43,340 nucleotides of DNA from Gammaproteobacteria bacterium (GCA_003164785.1 PLUE01000042.1:1-43340); one strand, 5' to 3'. Positions 8,370 to 16,447 are shown, counted from the first letter of the stretch. The notes: generated by a model not told the origin, from the sequence alone. Made by a program: numbers and translations.

Positions 8370-8945
8370 TCAGGCGCTGGTCACGTACCGTGCGTCATGC
8401 GCCGGCCGCGAGAAAATCTTGCGCACCAACGGTTCGAACGTGGAGAGCGGCTCCCACGCGTAGTTGGGATCGAAGGAACATTGATCCCACTTCTCGCAGA
8501 AATCGATGCAGGCCTGGTACCAGGGATGATCGCGGAACTTGTCGCGGGCATTGCGGTTGCCGCCCAGGTGGTGCACGTAGTAATAGTTCTGGAACAAGCC
8601 ATGCTGCTCGACGATCCAGGTCACTTCCGGGCGCACATAGGGTCGGATGATGCCGGCCGCGATCTCCGTGTGATTGTAAGGCGCGAGTTCGTCGCCGATG
8701 TCGTGGACCAATGCCGCCACGACGAGTTCCTCATCCGCGCCGTCGCGCAGCGCCCGGGTGGCAGCCTGCAGCGAATGCTCGAGGCGGCTCACGGGATAGC
8801 CCTCGAGGGAATGGTCGAGCTTGCGCAGCGAGGCGAGGATGCTGTCCGGCAGGCCGAGCGCGTACTCGCGCTCGGCCCGGTCCAGCATTTCATAGTCTTC
8901 CTTGGTGCCGTCGGCCATGCGACGGAAACTGACGATCTGGCTCAT
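8370..8945 (-). CDS. tmpB: HD-domain mixed-valence diiron oxygenase, TmpB/PhnZ-like
   Basis: 191 residues from the ATG at 8945, which overlaps the stop of the upstream gene as ATGA; longer starts run into that gene. TmpB oxidatively cleaves (R)-1-hydroxy-2-(trimethylamino)ethylphosphonate to glycine betaine and phosphate; PhnZ does the same for the 2-aminoethylphosphonate derivative. These enzymes use a diiron site in an HD-phosphohydrolase fold and are often annotated as HD hydrolases. Candidate metal ligands are H57, H81-D82 (in VHDIGDELAPYNH), H92, H115 and D154. The segment EQHGLFQNYYYVHHLGG is characteristic of this oxygenase branch. Coupling to a TauD/butyrobetaine-hydroxylase-type partner, not a phytanoyl-type PhnY, favours TmpB over PhnZ. 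Function rests on family and context, not on a test. Confidence 0.8.
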   Translation of the reverse strand: MSQIVSFRRMADGTKEDYEMLDRAEREYALGLPDSILASLRKLDHSLEGYPVSRLEHSLQAATRALRDGADEELVVAALVHDIGDELAPYNHTEIAAGIIRPYVRPEVTWIVEQHGLFQNYYYVHHLGGNRNARDKFRDHPWYQACIDFCEKWDQCSFDPNYAWEPLSTFEPLVRKIFSRPAHDARYVTSA

Positions 8946-10090
8946 GAGGCGCTCCCGGAGGTCGCGGCATGATTGCGGCGCAGTACACGCCACCGACTGC
9001 GCGGACCGTCGATGTCGATGTAACACCCCTGGAGGTGGCGCAGCCCCTCCTGCGGATCGAATCCCGTCCGGCCGTGCAACAAACGGCAGTTGTCGAACAT
9101 GACGAGGTCGCCGCTGTTCAGCAGGAAACGGATCTCGAATTCGGACGTGCGCAGCAGGTGATCGAACACCCGACGCGCCCGGTAATAGGCGGTGAGCTCT
9201 TCCGGCGGCAGCAGCGGCACGAAATCCAATCGCGGGCTGAAATGAATCGTCTTGATCCGGCCGCTCACGTCGAGCTCGATGGGCGGCGCGCTGGCGGTCA
9301 GCTCGGTGACGCGGTCACGATATCGAAACCGGACCGGCGTGGTGCTCAATACGTGGAACGCCTCCGGATCGCGCTCCCGCAGCGCCTCGCCCACGGCATA
9401 GCCGTCGACCAGCGTCGACAGGCCGCCGGTGGTCTCGTTGGCCAGACAGTGCAGCAGCTGCACCCCCGGAACCGGCGAACGATACGGGTTGTCGGTGTGC
9501 GCATCGAGCTTGACCGGGGTATACGCCAGATCCGTGGCGTTCGGCATGGAACGCACGTCGAAGATGGTGCCGAAGTTGGTTTCCCGCGTGAAGCCGAACG
9601 CCAGGGCGACCTTGAGCACTTCGTGATTCACGGGCGGCACGCCGCTGAAAATGATGAAGCCATAACGCAGGAAGCGCTCGAGCCAGACGGTCATATCGGC
9701 ATCGGTCGGGTTCGGTCGCCATTCGGCCCGGGGTAGGTCCGTCAGGGTTCCCGTCCACAATTGACAGGGCGGTGCATCATGCTCGCCGGCCGGTATCGCC
9801 GCTTCGGCCAGGATGTCGCCCGCGGCGAAATCAGCCTCATGTCCGTCGCTGAACCGCACATGTAGCTGCCCGGGCCCCGGCTCCGACAAGGCCGAAAACC
9901 TAAGGTCCAGATCGAAGTCCGATGGATCCTGCAGTCGCTGGCCGGTCAGCAAGTCCATGCTCTGCGCATCCTGGCAGCGTTCGCGCAGCCACAGCGGGTG
10001 GATCCCGAACCGCCGCCCCGCGCCGTCTTCGATCGACAACTGGGTCGGGCCATTGATCTTCAATTTCAGGGAGCTCTGTTCGCTGGCCAC
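8942..10090 (-). CDS. tmpA: Fe(II)/2-oxoglutarate dioxygenase, TmpA/gamma-butyrobetaine hydroxylase-like
   Basis: 382 residues. The N-terminal domain (about 10-95) is the butyrobetaine-hydroxylase N-domain, with FGIHPLWLRERCQD. The C-terminal TauD-type barrel has the facial triad H198-x-D200 in LDAHTDNPYRSPVPG and distal H339 in NCRLLHGRTGF; R351 is the likely 2-oxoglutarate anchor. TmpA hydroxylates 2-(trimethylamino)ethylphosphonate at C1, and its product is the TmpB substrate. Gamma-butyrobetaine hydroxylase is the close alternative, but the ATGA overlap with an HD oxygenase gene is the hallmark of the phosphonate pair. It lies 22 bp after a PotF-like binding-protein gene, so binding protein, tmpA and tmpB look like one operon. 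Confidence 0.82.
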   Translation of the reverse strand: MASEQSSLKLKINGPTQLSIEDGAGRRFGIHPLWLRERCQDAQSMDLLTGQRLQDPSDFDLDLRFSALSEPGPGQLHVRFSDGHEADFAAGDILAEAAIPAGEHDAPPCQLWTGTLTDLPRAEWRPNPTDADMTVWLERFLRYGFIIFSGVPPVNHEVLKVALAFGFTRETNFGTIFDVRSMPNATDLAYTPVKLDAHTDNPYRSPVPGVQLLHCLANETTGGLSTLVDGYAVGEALRERDPEAFHVLSTTPVRFRYRDRVTELTASAPPIELDVSGRIKTIHFSPRLDFVPLLPPEELTAYYRARRVFDHLLRTSEFEIRFLLNSGDLVMFDNCRLLHGRTGFDPQEGLRHLQGCYIDIDGPRSRWRVLRRNHAATSGSAS

Positions 10091-10112
10091 TATAAAGTCC
10101 TCATCGATAAAA

Positions 10113-11255
10113 CTATTTCGCCGTCTTCACGCGCGTCCAGGTGCGTGTCCGAATGCGTTCCGTCGCCGCCGTCACCTCGGCGGACCGGTACAACCTCTTC
10201 TCGACCTCCGGCGTCGGGTACAAGGTCACATCCTCGAGAATACGCGGGTCGACCAAGGAGCGCGAGGCGATATTATCATTACCATAATAAATAGCGTTGG
10301 TGATCTCGGCGATCACGTCCGGGCGCAGCAGAAAATTGATGAATTCATGGGCTGCCTGCGGGTGCGGGGCGCCCTCCGGGATCAGAAACGACGAAAATGT
10401 CTGGTTGGCGCCCTCCTTCGGCACGGTGAACGCGAGATGGAGCGTGACCCCCACCGCTTGGGCGCGCGCTCTCGACATCGCGTAGTCGCTCGACCACGAC
10501 ATCGCGACGCAAACCTCCTGGTTGGCCAGCCCGTTCATGTACTCGGTCGAATCGAAGGAACGGATGTACGGACGCACCTTCAGCAGCATGGCCTGCGCCG
10601 CCTGGAAGTCCTCGGGGCGGGTGGAGTTCGGATCCAGGCCCAGATAGGCCAACGCCAATTGCAGCACATCTTCCGCCGAATCCAGGAACGTGACGCCGCA
10701 ATCCGCGAACTTCGACACCACCGCCGGATCGAACAACATGGCGAGGCTGTCCACGGGCGCATTCGGCATGCGCGCCTTCACCATGTCGACGTTGTAGGCG
10801 AAACCGTTGATCGAGTGCAGATACGGAACGGCATGGGCGTTGCCCGGGTCGTACGCGGCCTGGATGGCGAGGATGCGGGGATCGAGATTCTTCCAATTGG
10901 GCAGCTTGGATTTGTCGAGCGGGACATAGACGCCCGCCTTGATTTCGCGGCTGAAAAAGTCGGTCGACGCACTGACGAGGTCGTAGCCCGAACTGCCCGC
11001 CATGAGCCGGGCCTCCATGGTCTCCTCGGCGTCGTACACGTCGTAGATCACTTTGATGCCGGTGAGCTTTTCGAACTTCGCGATCGTCTCCGGACCGATG
11101 AAATCCGCCCAGTTGTAGATGAAAAGCCGCTTTTCCTCCACCGCCGGCGCGGCGCGGGCCGCGGGGCCCCAGGCCATGCCGCCGGCGACCCATGCGACGA
11201 GGGCGCACAGCAGCACGCACACTGTGCGCATCGATCGAATTCGACTCGGGATCAT
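10113..11255 (-). CDS. PotF/PotD-like periplasmic substrate-binding protein
   Basis: 380 residues with an N-terminal signal peptide (hydrophobic core about residues 11-28, likely cleavage after AARA). The mature start RLFIYNWADFIGPETIAKFE is the typical opening of polyamine-type binding proteins, followed by VIYDVYDAEETMEARLMAGS and GYDLVSASTDFF. These proteins deliver putrescine, spermidine or related cations to PotBC-type permeases. Being in one operon with tmpA-tmpB suggests that here the ligand is a trimethylammonium phosphonate or a betaine. That is inference; binding-pocket residues should be compared with choline/betaine versus putrescine binders. A second start (ATG 11231, MRTVCVLL) would also give a good signal peptide. 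Confidence 0.88.
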   Translation of the reverse strand: MIPSRIRSMRTVCVLLCALVAWVAGGMAWGPAARAAPAVEEKRLFIYNWADFIGPETIAKFEKLTGIKVIYDVYDAEETMEARLMAGSSGYDLVSASTDFFSREIKAGVYVPLDKSKLPNWKNLDPRILAIQAAYDPGNAHAVPYLHSINGFAYNVDMVKARMPNAPVDSLAMLFDPAVVSKFADCGVTFLDSAEDVLQLALAYLGLDPNSTRPEDFQAAQAMLLKVRPYIRSFDSTEYMNGLANQEVCVAMSWSSDYAMSRARAQAVGVTLHLAFTVPKEGANQTFSSFLIPEGAPHPQAAHEFINFLLRPDVIAEITNAIYYGNDNIASRSLVDPRILEDVTLYPTPEVEKRLYRSAEVTAATERIRTRTWTRVKTAK

Positions 11256-11348
11256 GGGATTAGCTTACCATCGCACACGCCAGGGCGCGCCCACCCGGAC
11301 ATGTTCACGCGCGGTGCCCACCGCATCAGCAATTCAATCGCAGGAATC

Positions 11349-12032
11349 ATGAAAAAAACTCTTGGCTTTACGTATCGCTTCGGCGTCGGCGATCCGACCG
11401 GCCCCCGCTCCGGCGAATGGCGCGTGTGGGCGGACCGCGGTAAGAGCGATGTCTACGTCGCCGCAGTCACCATCGCCCAGATGATCAAAGTCAGTCTGCA
11501 CCCCAGCGGGTCCTGCAATTCCACGTTGACCAGCGATGCGCTGCGAGCCGAACCGTCGGATGCACCCCTGCGCGGCATTCGCGAGCGGGACCTGTGGACC
11601 CGCGCCGCCCAGGGTACGTCCGTGCCGCTGCGAATTCGATTCCCCGCCGGCGAGCTTCGCCCCGTCGGCCTCGTGCCCTCAGCCGACACCGTGTGGATAC
11701 CGAGGCCGGCGCCCGGCCACGCGGTCACGATCGCCTGCCACTTCACACCCGCCGCGGACGAAACCCCCGACCCGGGCGACACCCTCGACTCGGACGACGA
11801 TGCCTGGCCCGGGCAGAGCGAGGGCAGCCAGCTTCTGATGTCCGCCGCTTTGCAAAACGGCGAGACGTTCTGGGTGACGGCATCCGTAGCGAGCATCCCG
11901 AACGGCCTGAACGCGACGATCGCGCAGCAGCGCGAGCGCGCCGCACTGACGGCGAACTCCCGCCTGTTGTTCGGCGAATCTCTCACCGATCACGAACGAG
12001 TCCTGACCGACGCCGCGGCGCAGCTCCCGTAA
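11349..12032 (+). CDS. Hypothetical protein, 227 residues
   Basis: I do not recognise this family. The start ATG at 11349 follows AGGA at 11342-11345; a longer open frame upstream is antisense to the binding-protein gene and is not credible. The N-terminus reads MKKTLGFTYRFGVGDPTGP, then SGEWRVWADRGKSDVYVA and IKVSLHPSGSC. The middle is acidic (DTLDSDDDAWPG). No signal peptide or membrane segment is seen, so it is probably cytoplasmic. The next gene starts 41 bp on in the same direction, so the two may be co-transcribed. Divergent from the binding-protein operon. Confidence 0.6.
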   Translation: MKKTLGFTYRFGVGDPTGPRSGEWRVWADRGKSDVYVAAVTIAQMIKVSLHPSGSCNSTLTSDALRAEPSDAPLRGIRERDLWTRAAQGTSVPLRIRFPAGELRPVGLVPSADTVWIPRPAPGHAVTIACHFTPAADETPDPGDTLDSDDDAWPGQSEGSQLLMSAALQNGETFWVTASVASIPNGLNATIAQQRERAALTANSRLLFGESLTDHERVLTDAAAQLP

Positions 12033-12073
12033 TCGGCGAAAAACGGAGACCGGCAGACGCAATAGCCGCGACC

Positions 12074-12709
12074 ATGCACCCCCACTCCCCGGTCTGTTGG
12101 ATATGCAACCTTCGCACGGTCGACGCCGACCGCGCTGGGCCGCTACCTTTCGTGCAAATCTGTTCCGGCTGCGAGGCCACGACGCAGGGCTATGACGAGT
12201 CGTGGCGCCTGCTCTCGAGGTATTTGCGGGACAACTGGCGCGACATCACGACCCGCGGCAGCTTCGACCTGTCGAAGGCGTTCGCCGTCGCCACCGTAGG
12301 GGCCGCCGTGAACGTCCAATTGTTCTTCGTCAAAGTGTTGGGCAGCAAACTCGCGGCCGATCGGATCGCCGTCGACCTCGCGCCGTTTGCCTCGGCCCTG
12401 CTCACGGCGAAGCCGCACCCCGACGTGAGCCTCCTGGTCGCCGACGCCGGCGTCCCCCAGGGGAAACTGTATTCGTACGATAGCGACGTGAGCGTGCTGC
12501 GCGCGGGCGAGGAGGTGCAGAGCGCGCTGTGGATGTATCTGCTCCGCCCGGTCGCCATCAAGATCTGCTATCTCAAGGCGGGCGCACCCGTTCGGGTGCC
12601 GACCGACTCACACCCCTGGCATCCAACCCGGCAACGCAAGATCGTCAAGCTCAGCCCCTACAAGGGCGATACTCAACCGCTGGTCGCGCGACGAGATCTG
12701 AGGATCTGA
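12074..12709 (+). CDS. Hypothetical protein with N-terminal CxxC...CxxC zinc-ribbon-like pair
   Basis: 211 residues from the ATG at 12074. The N-terminus has CWIC and, about 23 residues later, CSGC, the pattern of a small zinc ribbon. It is followed by SRYLRDNWRDITTRGSFDL, an Ala/Val-rich stretch and a basic C-terminus. I do not recognise the family. The distance of 41 bp from the preceding unknown gene suggests one transcription unit. The frame continues far upstream of 12074 but overlaps the previous gene there, so the internal ATG is preferred. It converges on the aminotransferase, with a groEL relic in between. Confidence 0.55.
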   Translation: MHPHSPVCWICNLRTVDADRAGPLPFVQICSGCEATTQGYDESWRLLSRYLRDNWRDITTRGSFDLSKAFAVATVGAAVNVQLFFVKVLGSKLAADRIAVDLAPFASALLTAKPHPDVSLLVADAGVPQGKLYSYDSDVSVLRAGEEVQSALWMYLLRPVAIKICYLKAGAPVRVPTDSHPWHPTRQRKIVKLSPYKGDTQPLVARRDLRI

Positions 12710-12801
12710 TCGACGGCGGAACGGGTCGCGTGGAGCGCATCTTCGACGCGGCCCTTGATGTCCGACGCCTTGCCGGCGCCGTCGATGATCGTGGTGTTCT
12801 C
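12710..12801 (-). pseudogene. groEL relic: two distant GroEL segments joined in frame
   Basis: The minus strand, starting just after the aminotransferase stop, reads ENTTIIDGAGKASDIKGRV and then, with no break, EDALHATRSAVDQ. In intact GroEL the first segment lies near residues 325-345 and the second (VEDALHATRAAVEEG) near 395-410. The two are joined at the shared Arg-Val, which suggests an internal in-frame deletion. About 31 codons remain, with no plausible start of their own. It is a fossil and not a gene. Confidence 0.75.
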
Positions 12802-12808
12802 TGCTCGC

Positions 12809-14167
12809 TCAGGCCAGCGCAGCCCCGTGAGGCTCGTGCACCGTCCCGTGGGCCAGGACTTCCGCCAGGCTGACATCCAGCAGCGCCACGGCCTCGTCCA
12901 CGTCCGATTCGGCGATCATCAACGGCGGCATGAACCGCACGGTGCTCTGCCCGCAGGACAACAGAATCAGACCGTTATGGTAGGCGCGGGTGACCAAGGC
13001 ATCGCACAGCGCCTTGGCGGGGATCTTGCTTTGTCGATTCAGGACCAATTCCATCCCGATCATCAGACCCTTTCCCCGGACCTCCCCGACCACCGCGTGG
13101 CGGGACGCGAATTGCTCGAGTTTCGCCATGAAGTACCCGCCCAGCCTGGCCGCGTTGGCGCTGTATTCATGCTCCACCAGATCGAGCGTGGCCAGCGCCG
13201 CCGCACAGCACAGCGGATTGCCGCCGTAAGTGTTGCCGTGAGCCCCGCGCGACCATTTCTGCATGATGCTGCGCCTCGCGAGCATCACGCCGATCGGCAT
13301 GCCCGACCCCAGTCCCTTCGCCAGCGTCACGATGTCCGGCTCCACGCCCCAATGCTGGCAGGCGAACATTTTTCCGGTGCGCCCGATGCCCGACTGCACC
13401 TCGTCGAAGATCAACAAGATGCCGTGGCGGTTGCACAGCTCACGCAGTCCGGCGAGAAAGCCATCGGGCGGGATTAGGTAGCCACCCTCGCCCTGAATGG
13501 GCTCCACGAGAATGCCCGCGACCTCGTTCGCCGGCACGTTGTTGACGAACAAGACCTCCTCGATGTAACGCAGAACAGCACGCCCCTGGTCCTCGCCCGC
13601 GAACAGCGGCCGGTAATTGTTCGGGTACGGAACATGCGTGACGCCGGGCATCACCGGGAACGACCCCTTCTGTTGCGTGTACTTGCTCGAGGTGAACGCC
13701 AGCGACCCCATCGTGCGGCCATGGAAGCCGCCGAGAAATCCGAGGAAGCGTCCGCGCCCCGTCGCGTAGCGCGCCAGTTTGAGCGCCGCCTCCACGCTCT
13801 CGGTCCCGGACTGAGCGAAGAAGCTCATGACCGGTTCCTCGATCGGCGACAACTCGTTCAGGCGCTCGGCGAGTTTGACCTGCCCTTCGTGCCAGTAGTC
13901 GGACGAAATATGCAAAAAGCGATCCGCCGCCTCCTTGATGGCATGCACCACCCGGGGATGACTGTGCCCGGTGCTGCAGACCCCGATGCCGGCCGCAAAA
14001 TCCAAAAATCGATTGCCATCGACGTCCCACACCTCCGCTCCCCGTCCATGGGACATGACGAACGGATAATCCCGCGGATACGAGGGCGATACCACGAGGG
14101 CGTCGCGAGCCAATAACTCGCGCGCCTTTGGTCCCGGCAAATCGGTCTTGATGTGTGTTTTTTTCAT
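12809..14167 (-). CDS. Class III PLP-dependent aminotransferase, 4-aminobutyrate aminotransferase-like
   Basis: 452 residues from the ATG at 14167. It has the fold-type I features [38 protein letters not shown], then [19 protein letters not shown] and the PLP-lysine region [19 protein letters not shown]. The family transfers amino groups from omega-amines such as GABA, putrescine or ornithine to 2-oxoglutarate. Which amine is used cannot be read from the motifs. The start has GAGGG directly against the ATG, tight for a ribosome-binding site, so a slightly different start is possible; the conserved region begins soon after. It lies near a polyamine-type importer, so a role in amine catabolism is plausible but unproven. 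Confidence 0.88.
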   Translation of the reverse strand: MKKTHIKTDLPGPKARELLARDALVVSPSYPRDYPFVMSHGRGAEVWDVDGNRFLDFAAGIGVCSTGHSHPRVVHAIKEAADRFLHISSDYWHEGQVKLAERLNELSPIEEPVMSFFAQSGTESVEAALKLARYATGRGRFLGFLGGFHGRTMGSLAFTSSKYTQQKGSFPVMPGVTHVPYPNNYRPLFAGEDQGRAVLRYIEEVLFVNNVPANEVAGILVEPIQGEGGYLIPPDGFLAGLRELCNRHGILLIFDEVQSGIGRTGKMFACQHWGVEPDIVTLAKGLGSGMPIGVMLARRSIMQKWSRGAHGNTYGGNPLCCAAALATLDLVEHEYSANAARLGGYFMAKLEQFASRHAVVGEVRGKGLMIGMELVLNRQSKIPAKALCDALVTRAYHNGLILLSCGQSTVRFMPPLMIAESDVDEAVALLDVSLAEVLAHGTVHEPHGAALA

Positions 14168-14282
14168 CCCTCGATTACGATCCCGCGGATGCCGCCTGTC
14201 AATGCGAGGTCCCCGTAGGCCGCCACGGGCCCACCGCCTCTCTGGTACTGTAATGGCCTCGTTTCGAACCGAAGAGAGTTCC

Positions 14283-14669
14283 ATGAGTTTGTGGCGATCA
14301 TTGATGGCGGTGGCGGTCGGCGGCATGTTGGGCTGCCTCCTGCGCTGGTTTCTCGCGATGGCCATGAACCGGTATTTCCCGACGATTCCGCCCGGCACGC
14401 TCGCCGCGAATCTGCTCGGCTGTTACGTCATCGGTCTGGCACTGGCCTTCTTCACGCTCAATCCCGCGCTGCCGATCGAATGGCGCCTGTTCATCACCAC
14501 CGGTTTCTGCGGCGGACTGACCACGTTCTCCACCTTCTCGGTGGAGGTGGTGCTCATCCTGCAGAGCGGGCGCATGGCCTGGGCGATGGGCGCCATTGCC
14601 GTGCACCTGGTCGGCTCCCTGCTGATGACCATGGCCGGCATCGCCACGGTCAACTGGGCGAAAGGCTAG
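14283..14669 (+). CDS. crcB: Fluoride exporter CrcB/Fluc
   Basis: 128-residue four-helix membrane protein; dual-topology homodimers form fluoride channels that protect enolase and pyrophosphatase. Signature elements seen are [14 protein letters not shown] near the N-terminus, [17 protein letters not shown] and [15 protein letters not shown], the conserved selectivity region with Phe and Ser/Thr residues. The start ATG follows GAGAG; an upstream ATG at 14253 in the same frame lacks family support. I looked for the fluoride riboswitch that often precedes crcB and did not find its consensus. Confidence 0.95.
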   Translation: MSLWRSLMAVAVGGMLGCLLRWFLAMAMNRYFPTIPPGTLAANLLGCYVIGLALAFFTLNPALPIEWRLFITTGFCGGLTTFSTFSVEVVLILQSGRMAWAMGAIAVHLVGSLLMTMAGIATVNWAKG

Positions 14670-14811
14670 CGCGCAGGGCGCCGACGGCCAGGACGTCCCC
14701 GTCCAGGACGCAGCCGTCCACGCCTCGTCCGCACCGCATCATCCTGCGCCACCGCCCGTCGCGCAGCGACGTGTCTCGTCCGCTCCGGCGAGTCCGCCGT
14801 GTTACCATCAA

Positions 14812-14842
14812 TTAGCATTCTAACCATTAGAGCTCTTTCTAA
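14812..14842. promoter_or_regulatory. Two inverted repeats abutting the marR start: possible autoregulatory operator
   Basis: TTAG-4 bp-CTAA at 14812-14823 and TTAGA-6 bp-TCTAA at 14827-14842, ending directly against the marR ATG at 14843. MarR proteins often repress their own promoter by binding such palindromes. No clear ribosome-binding site precedes the ATG. The rest of 14670-14811 shows nothing I can support. Confidence 0.45.
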
Positions 14843-15277
14843 ATGAGTGACGTCGAAGAGCGTTTCGCGCACGCGTTGCACGGCGCCGCCCGCTCCTGGC
14901 GCCAAGCCATCGATCGCCGCCTCAAGTACCTCGGCATGAGCCAGGCCAGTTGGATGACGATAACCGTCGCCGCGAAGGAATCCAGGTCGCTGTCCCAATC
15001 GGAACTCGCCGATCGCCTCGGCGTGGAGGGCGCCACCATGGTTGCCATGATCGATCGTCTGGTCAAAGCCGGCTTGGTCCTGCGCGAACCGTCCACCGTC
15101 GATCGCCGCATCAAGCATGTGGTGGTGACTGCAGCCGGCCAGGATCTGTATGAGGCGGTGAAGGCCGAAGCCGCCGCGGTCCGCAAGGAACTGCTGGCCG
15201 GCATCGACCCGCACAAACTCGAAGCCGCCACCGAGGTGCTGGAAGCATTGAGTGGGTTTGTCACGCTAGTCGTTTGA
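14843..15277 (+). CDS. MarR-family transcriptional regulator
   Basis: 144 residues, the normal length. The winged helix is clear: LSQSELADRLGVEGATMVAM is the helix-turn-helix and LREPSTVDRRIKHVVVTAAG is the wing with its DxR feature. Dimerisation helices flank it. Possible targets are its own promoter, with palindromes touching the start codon, and the divergently or tandemly placed neighbours; crcB lies 170 bp upstream in the same direction. The ligand is unknown. It converges on yhaV with 20 bp between stop codons. Confidence 0.9.
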   Translation: MSDVEERFAHALHGAARSWRQAIDRRLKYLGMSQASWMTITVAAKESRSLSQSELADRLGVEGATMVAMIDRLVKAGLVLREPSTVDRRIKHVVVTAAGQDLYEAVKAEAAAVRKELLAGIDPHKLEAATEVLEALSGFVTLVV

Positions 15278-15297
15278 AATAGTGCTCATGGGGAACT

Positions 15298-15780
15298 TCA
15301 GGCTAAGCGTGAAGATTCCGCTTTGGCCTCGATTAACAGGTGATTCCAGTCGTTGGGTGGTGTGCCCCGATCCAGCATTTTTTGAAAGACTTTATACGCG
15401 TCGTCCCCGCTCCCATAAGCGCGCTTCGTATCTTCATCATTGACCCACGCATAGACAATGATGCGTGTTTGCGCGTGATACCGGAAAAATAATCGATACT
15501 GCTGAAAGAATTTCGCGCGAAACCAATGTTTGTAAGCGGCTCCCAGCGTCGCTCCTTGCCGATATTCACTGCGGCCAGGATCTTGGGGAATGTCCTGGAA
15601 AGCAAGTTTCAAAATGGCCGCCAGCCGTTTGCTGTCGTTCTTGCGACTGTAGCCACTCGGGTCTTTTCTTTTCAGGGTGTCGACCCGGTTGACCAGATCC
15701 TCGACTTGGTCGAGAAACAAAGGATGTGCGAAAATCGACCAGCCATTGATGACGAGTGGCGCGGTGGCCGGTGCGCTCAT
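15298..15780 (-). CDS. yhaV: YhaV toxin (type II, ribosome-dependent RNase, RelE superfamily)
   Basis: 160 residues, typical YhaV length. Recognisable blocks are INGWSIFAHPLFLDQVEDLV at the N-terminus, FFQQYRLFFRYHAQTRIIVY in the centre and AWVNDEDTKRAYGSGDDAYK near the end. In E. coli YhaV cleaves mRNA in translation and is neutralised by PrlF. The start overlaps the stop of the antitoxin gene as ATGA, as expected for a coupled module in which the antitoxin comes first. The reading frame is intact with no missing blocks, so the toxin is probably active. Confidence 0.92.
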   Translation of the reverse strand: MSAPATAPLVINGWSIFAHPLFLDQVEDLVNRVDTLKRKDPSGYSRKNDSKRLAAILKLAFQDIPQDPGRSEYRQGATLGAAYKHWFRAKFFQQYRLFFRYHAQTRIIVYAWVNDEDTKRAYGSGDDAYKVFQKMLDRGTPPNDWNHLLIEAKAESSRLA

Positions 15781-16112
15781 TCGTCGTCTGGAGACAGCGG
15801 CGTGTCGAGATCGACGTTAACGTGAGCGACGAGCGTTTGGATACGGCCGACCAGCTCTCGATCAATGCTTTGCAGCCGCTCCGGATGATGGGCCAGATCG
15901 CGAGCCATGAATTCCAAGAACTGTCCCAATACAGGGTCTGCTTCTTCGGCCTGCTCGGCGCGCGTCAGGACCACCGAGCCGTCGGGGCGCAGTGCATAGC
16001 GAACTTTGTCTCGCTTCGTCAGTTTTAACGCCAGACGAACCGGTTCGGGCACCGTCGTTTGATAGCGATCGGTCAGCGTAGATTCGGCCTCAAACAGCGG
16101 AATGGCGGTCAC
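15777..16112 (-). CDS. prlF: PrlF (SohA) antitoxin, AbrB/swapped-hairpin type
   Basis: 111 residues. The N-terminus EAESTLTDRYQTTVPEPVR is the SpoVT/AbrB-type DNA-binding segment of PrlF, and the acidic C-terminal half would wrap the toxin. PrlF binds YhaV and represses the shared promoter. It is coupled to yhaV by an ATGA overlap. A well-formed promoter containing a 16-bp perfect palindrome lies 29-57 bp upstream, in keeping with autorepression. Confidence 0.92.
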   Translation of the reverse strand: MTAIPLFEAESTLTDRYQTTVPEPVRLALKLTKRDKVRYALRPDGSVVLTRAEQAEEADPVLGQFLEFMARDLAHHPERLQSIDRELVGRIQTLVAHVNVDLDTPLSPDDE

Positions 16113-16140
16113 GGCTTTTCTCGGATTACTTAATGAGTCA

Positions 16141-16169
16141 ATGATAATGCAATTGCATTACCTAATCAA
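16141..16169 (-). promoter_or_regulatory. prlF-yhaV promoter with a 16-bp perfect palindrome as likely operator
   Basis: On the minus strand TTGATT (16169-16164), a 17-bp spacer and TATCAT (16146-16141) fit a sigma-70 promoter. The palindrome TAATGCAATTGCATTA at 16145-16160 fills the spacer and touches the -10 element, the expected place for a PrlF or PrlF-YhaV binding site. Confidence 0.65.
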
Positions 16170-16389
16170 ATTTGAATATGCTCAGATTTGCGCATGCGTT
16201 TGTCGAAAGCGTCGCGAAATTAGAAACCGGCTACGTGATGCACCGGCCACAAACGCAGGTGCGCTCGCGAACCCCGGCAATTCCAGAGCCGTCCACCGTC
16301 GATCGCCGGTTGATAATCCCCTCCATCATGGCCGCGACGACCATGCGACGAAACGCCCTTTTTCCGTTAGATATCCGCTTCGCGCAGGC
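16170..16389. other. Gene-free stretch between prlF and phd promoters
   Basis: A short open frame of about 70 codons crosses this stretch but has no ribosome-binding site and matches nothing I know. It contains a 20-bp exact copy (16289-16308) of a sequence inside marR (15089-15108), in both cases reading EPSTVDRR. It may be a shred of a second marR-like gene. Confidence 0.3.
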
Positions 16390-16417
16390 TTGAGTCTGTG
16401 TCTGATCTAACTATAAT
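16390..16417 (+). promoter_or_regulatory. Promoter of the phd antitoxin gene
   Basis: TTGAGT (16390-16395), 16-bp spacer, then a perfect TATAAT (16412-16417). A GGGAGG ribosome-binding site at 16435-16440 precedes the ATG at 16448. Phd antitoxins normally repress their own promoter. Confidence 0.6.
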
Positions 16418-16447
16418 GACCATCGTAACCACAAGGGAGGTGAAGCG

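Noticed and set aside
9813..11348. Upstream extension of the 11349 gene frame
   Set aside because: It runs antisense through the binding-protein and tmpA-like genes with no family resemblance.
14168..14282. Fluoride riboswitch upstream of crcB
   Set aside because: The conserved GGxGATGGxGTTC-type start and the pseudoknot elements are not present.
15298..15780. Possibility that yhaV is a generic RelE/HigB toxin
   Set aside because: Length, N-terminal INGWSIFAHPLF and pairing with PrlF fit YhaV specifically.
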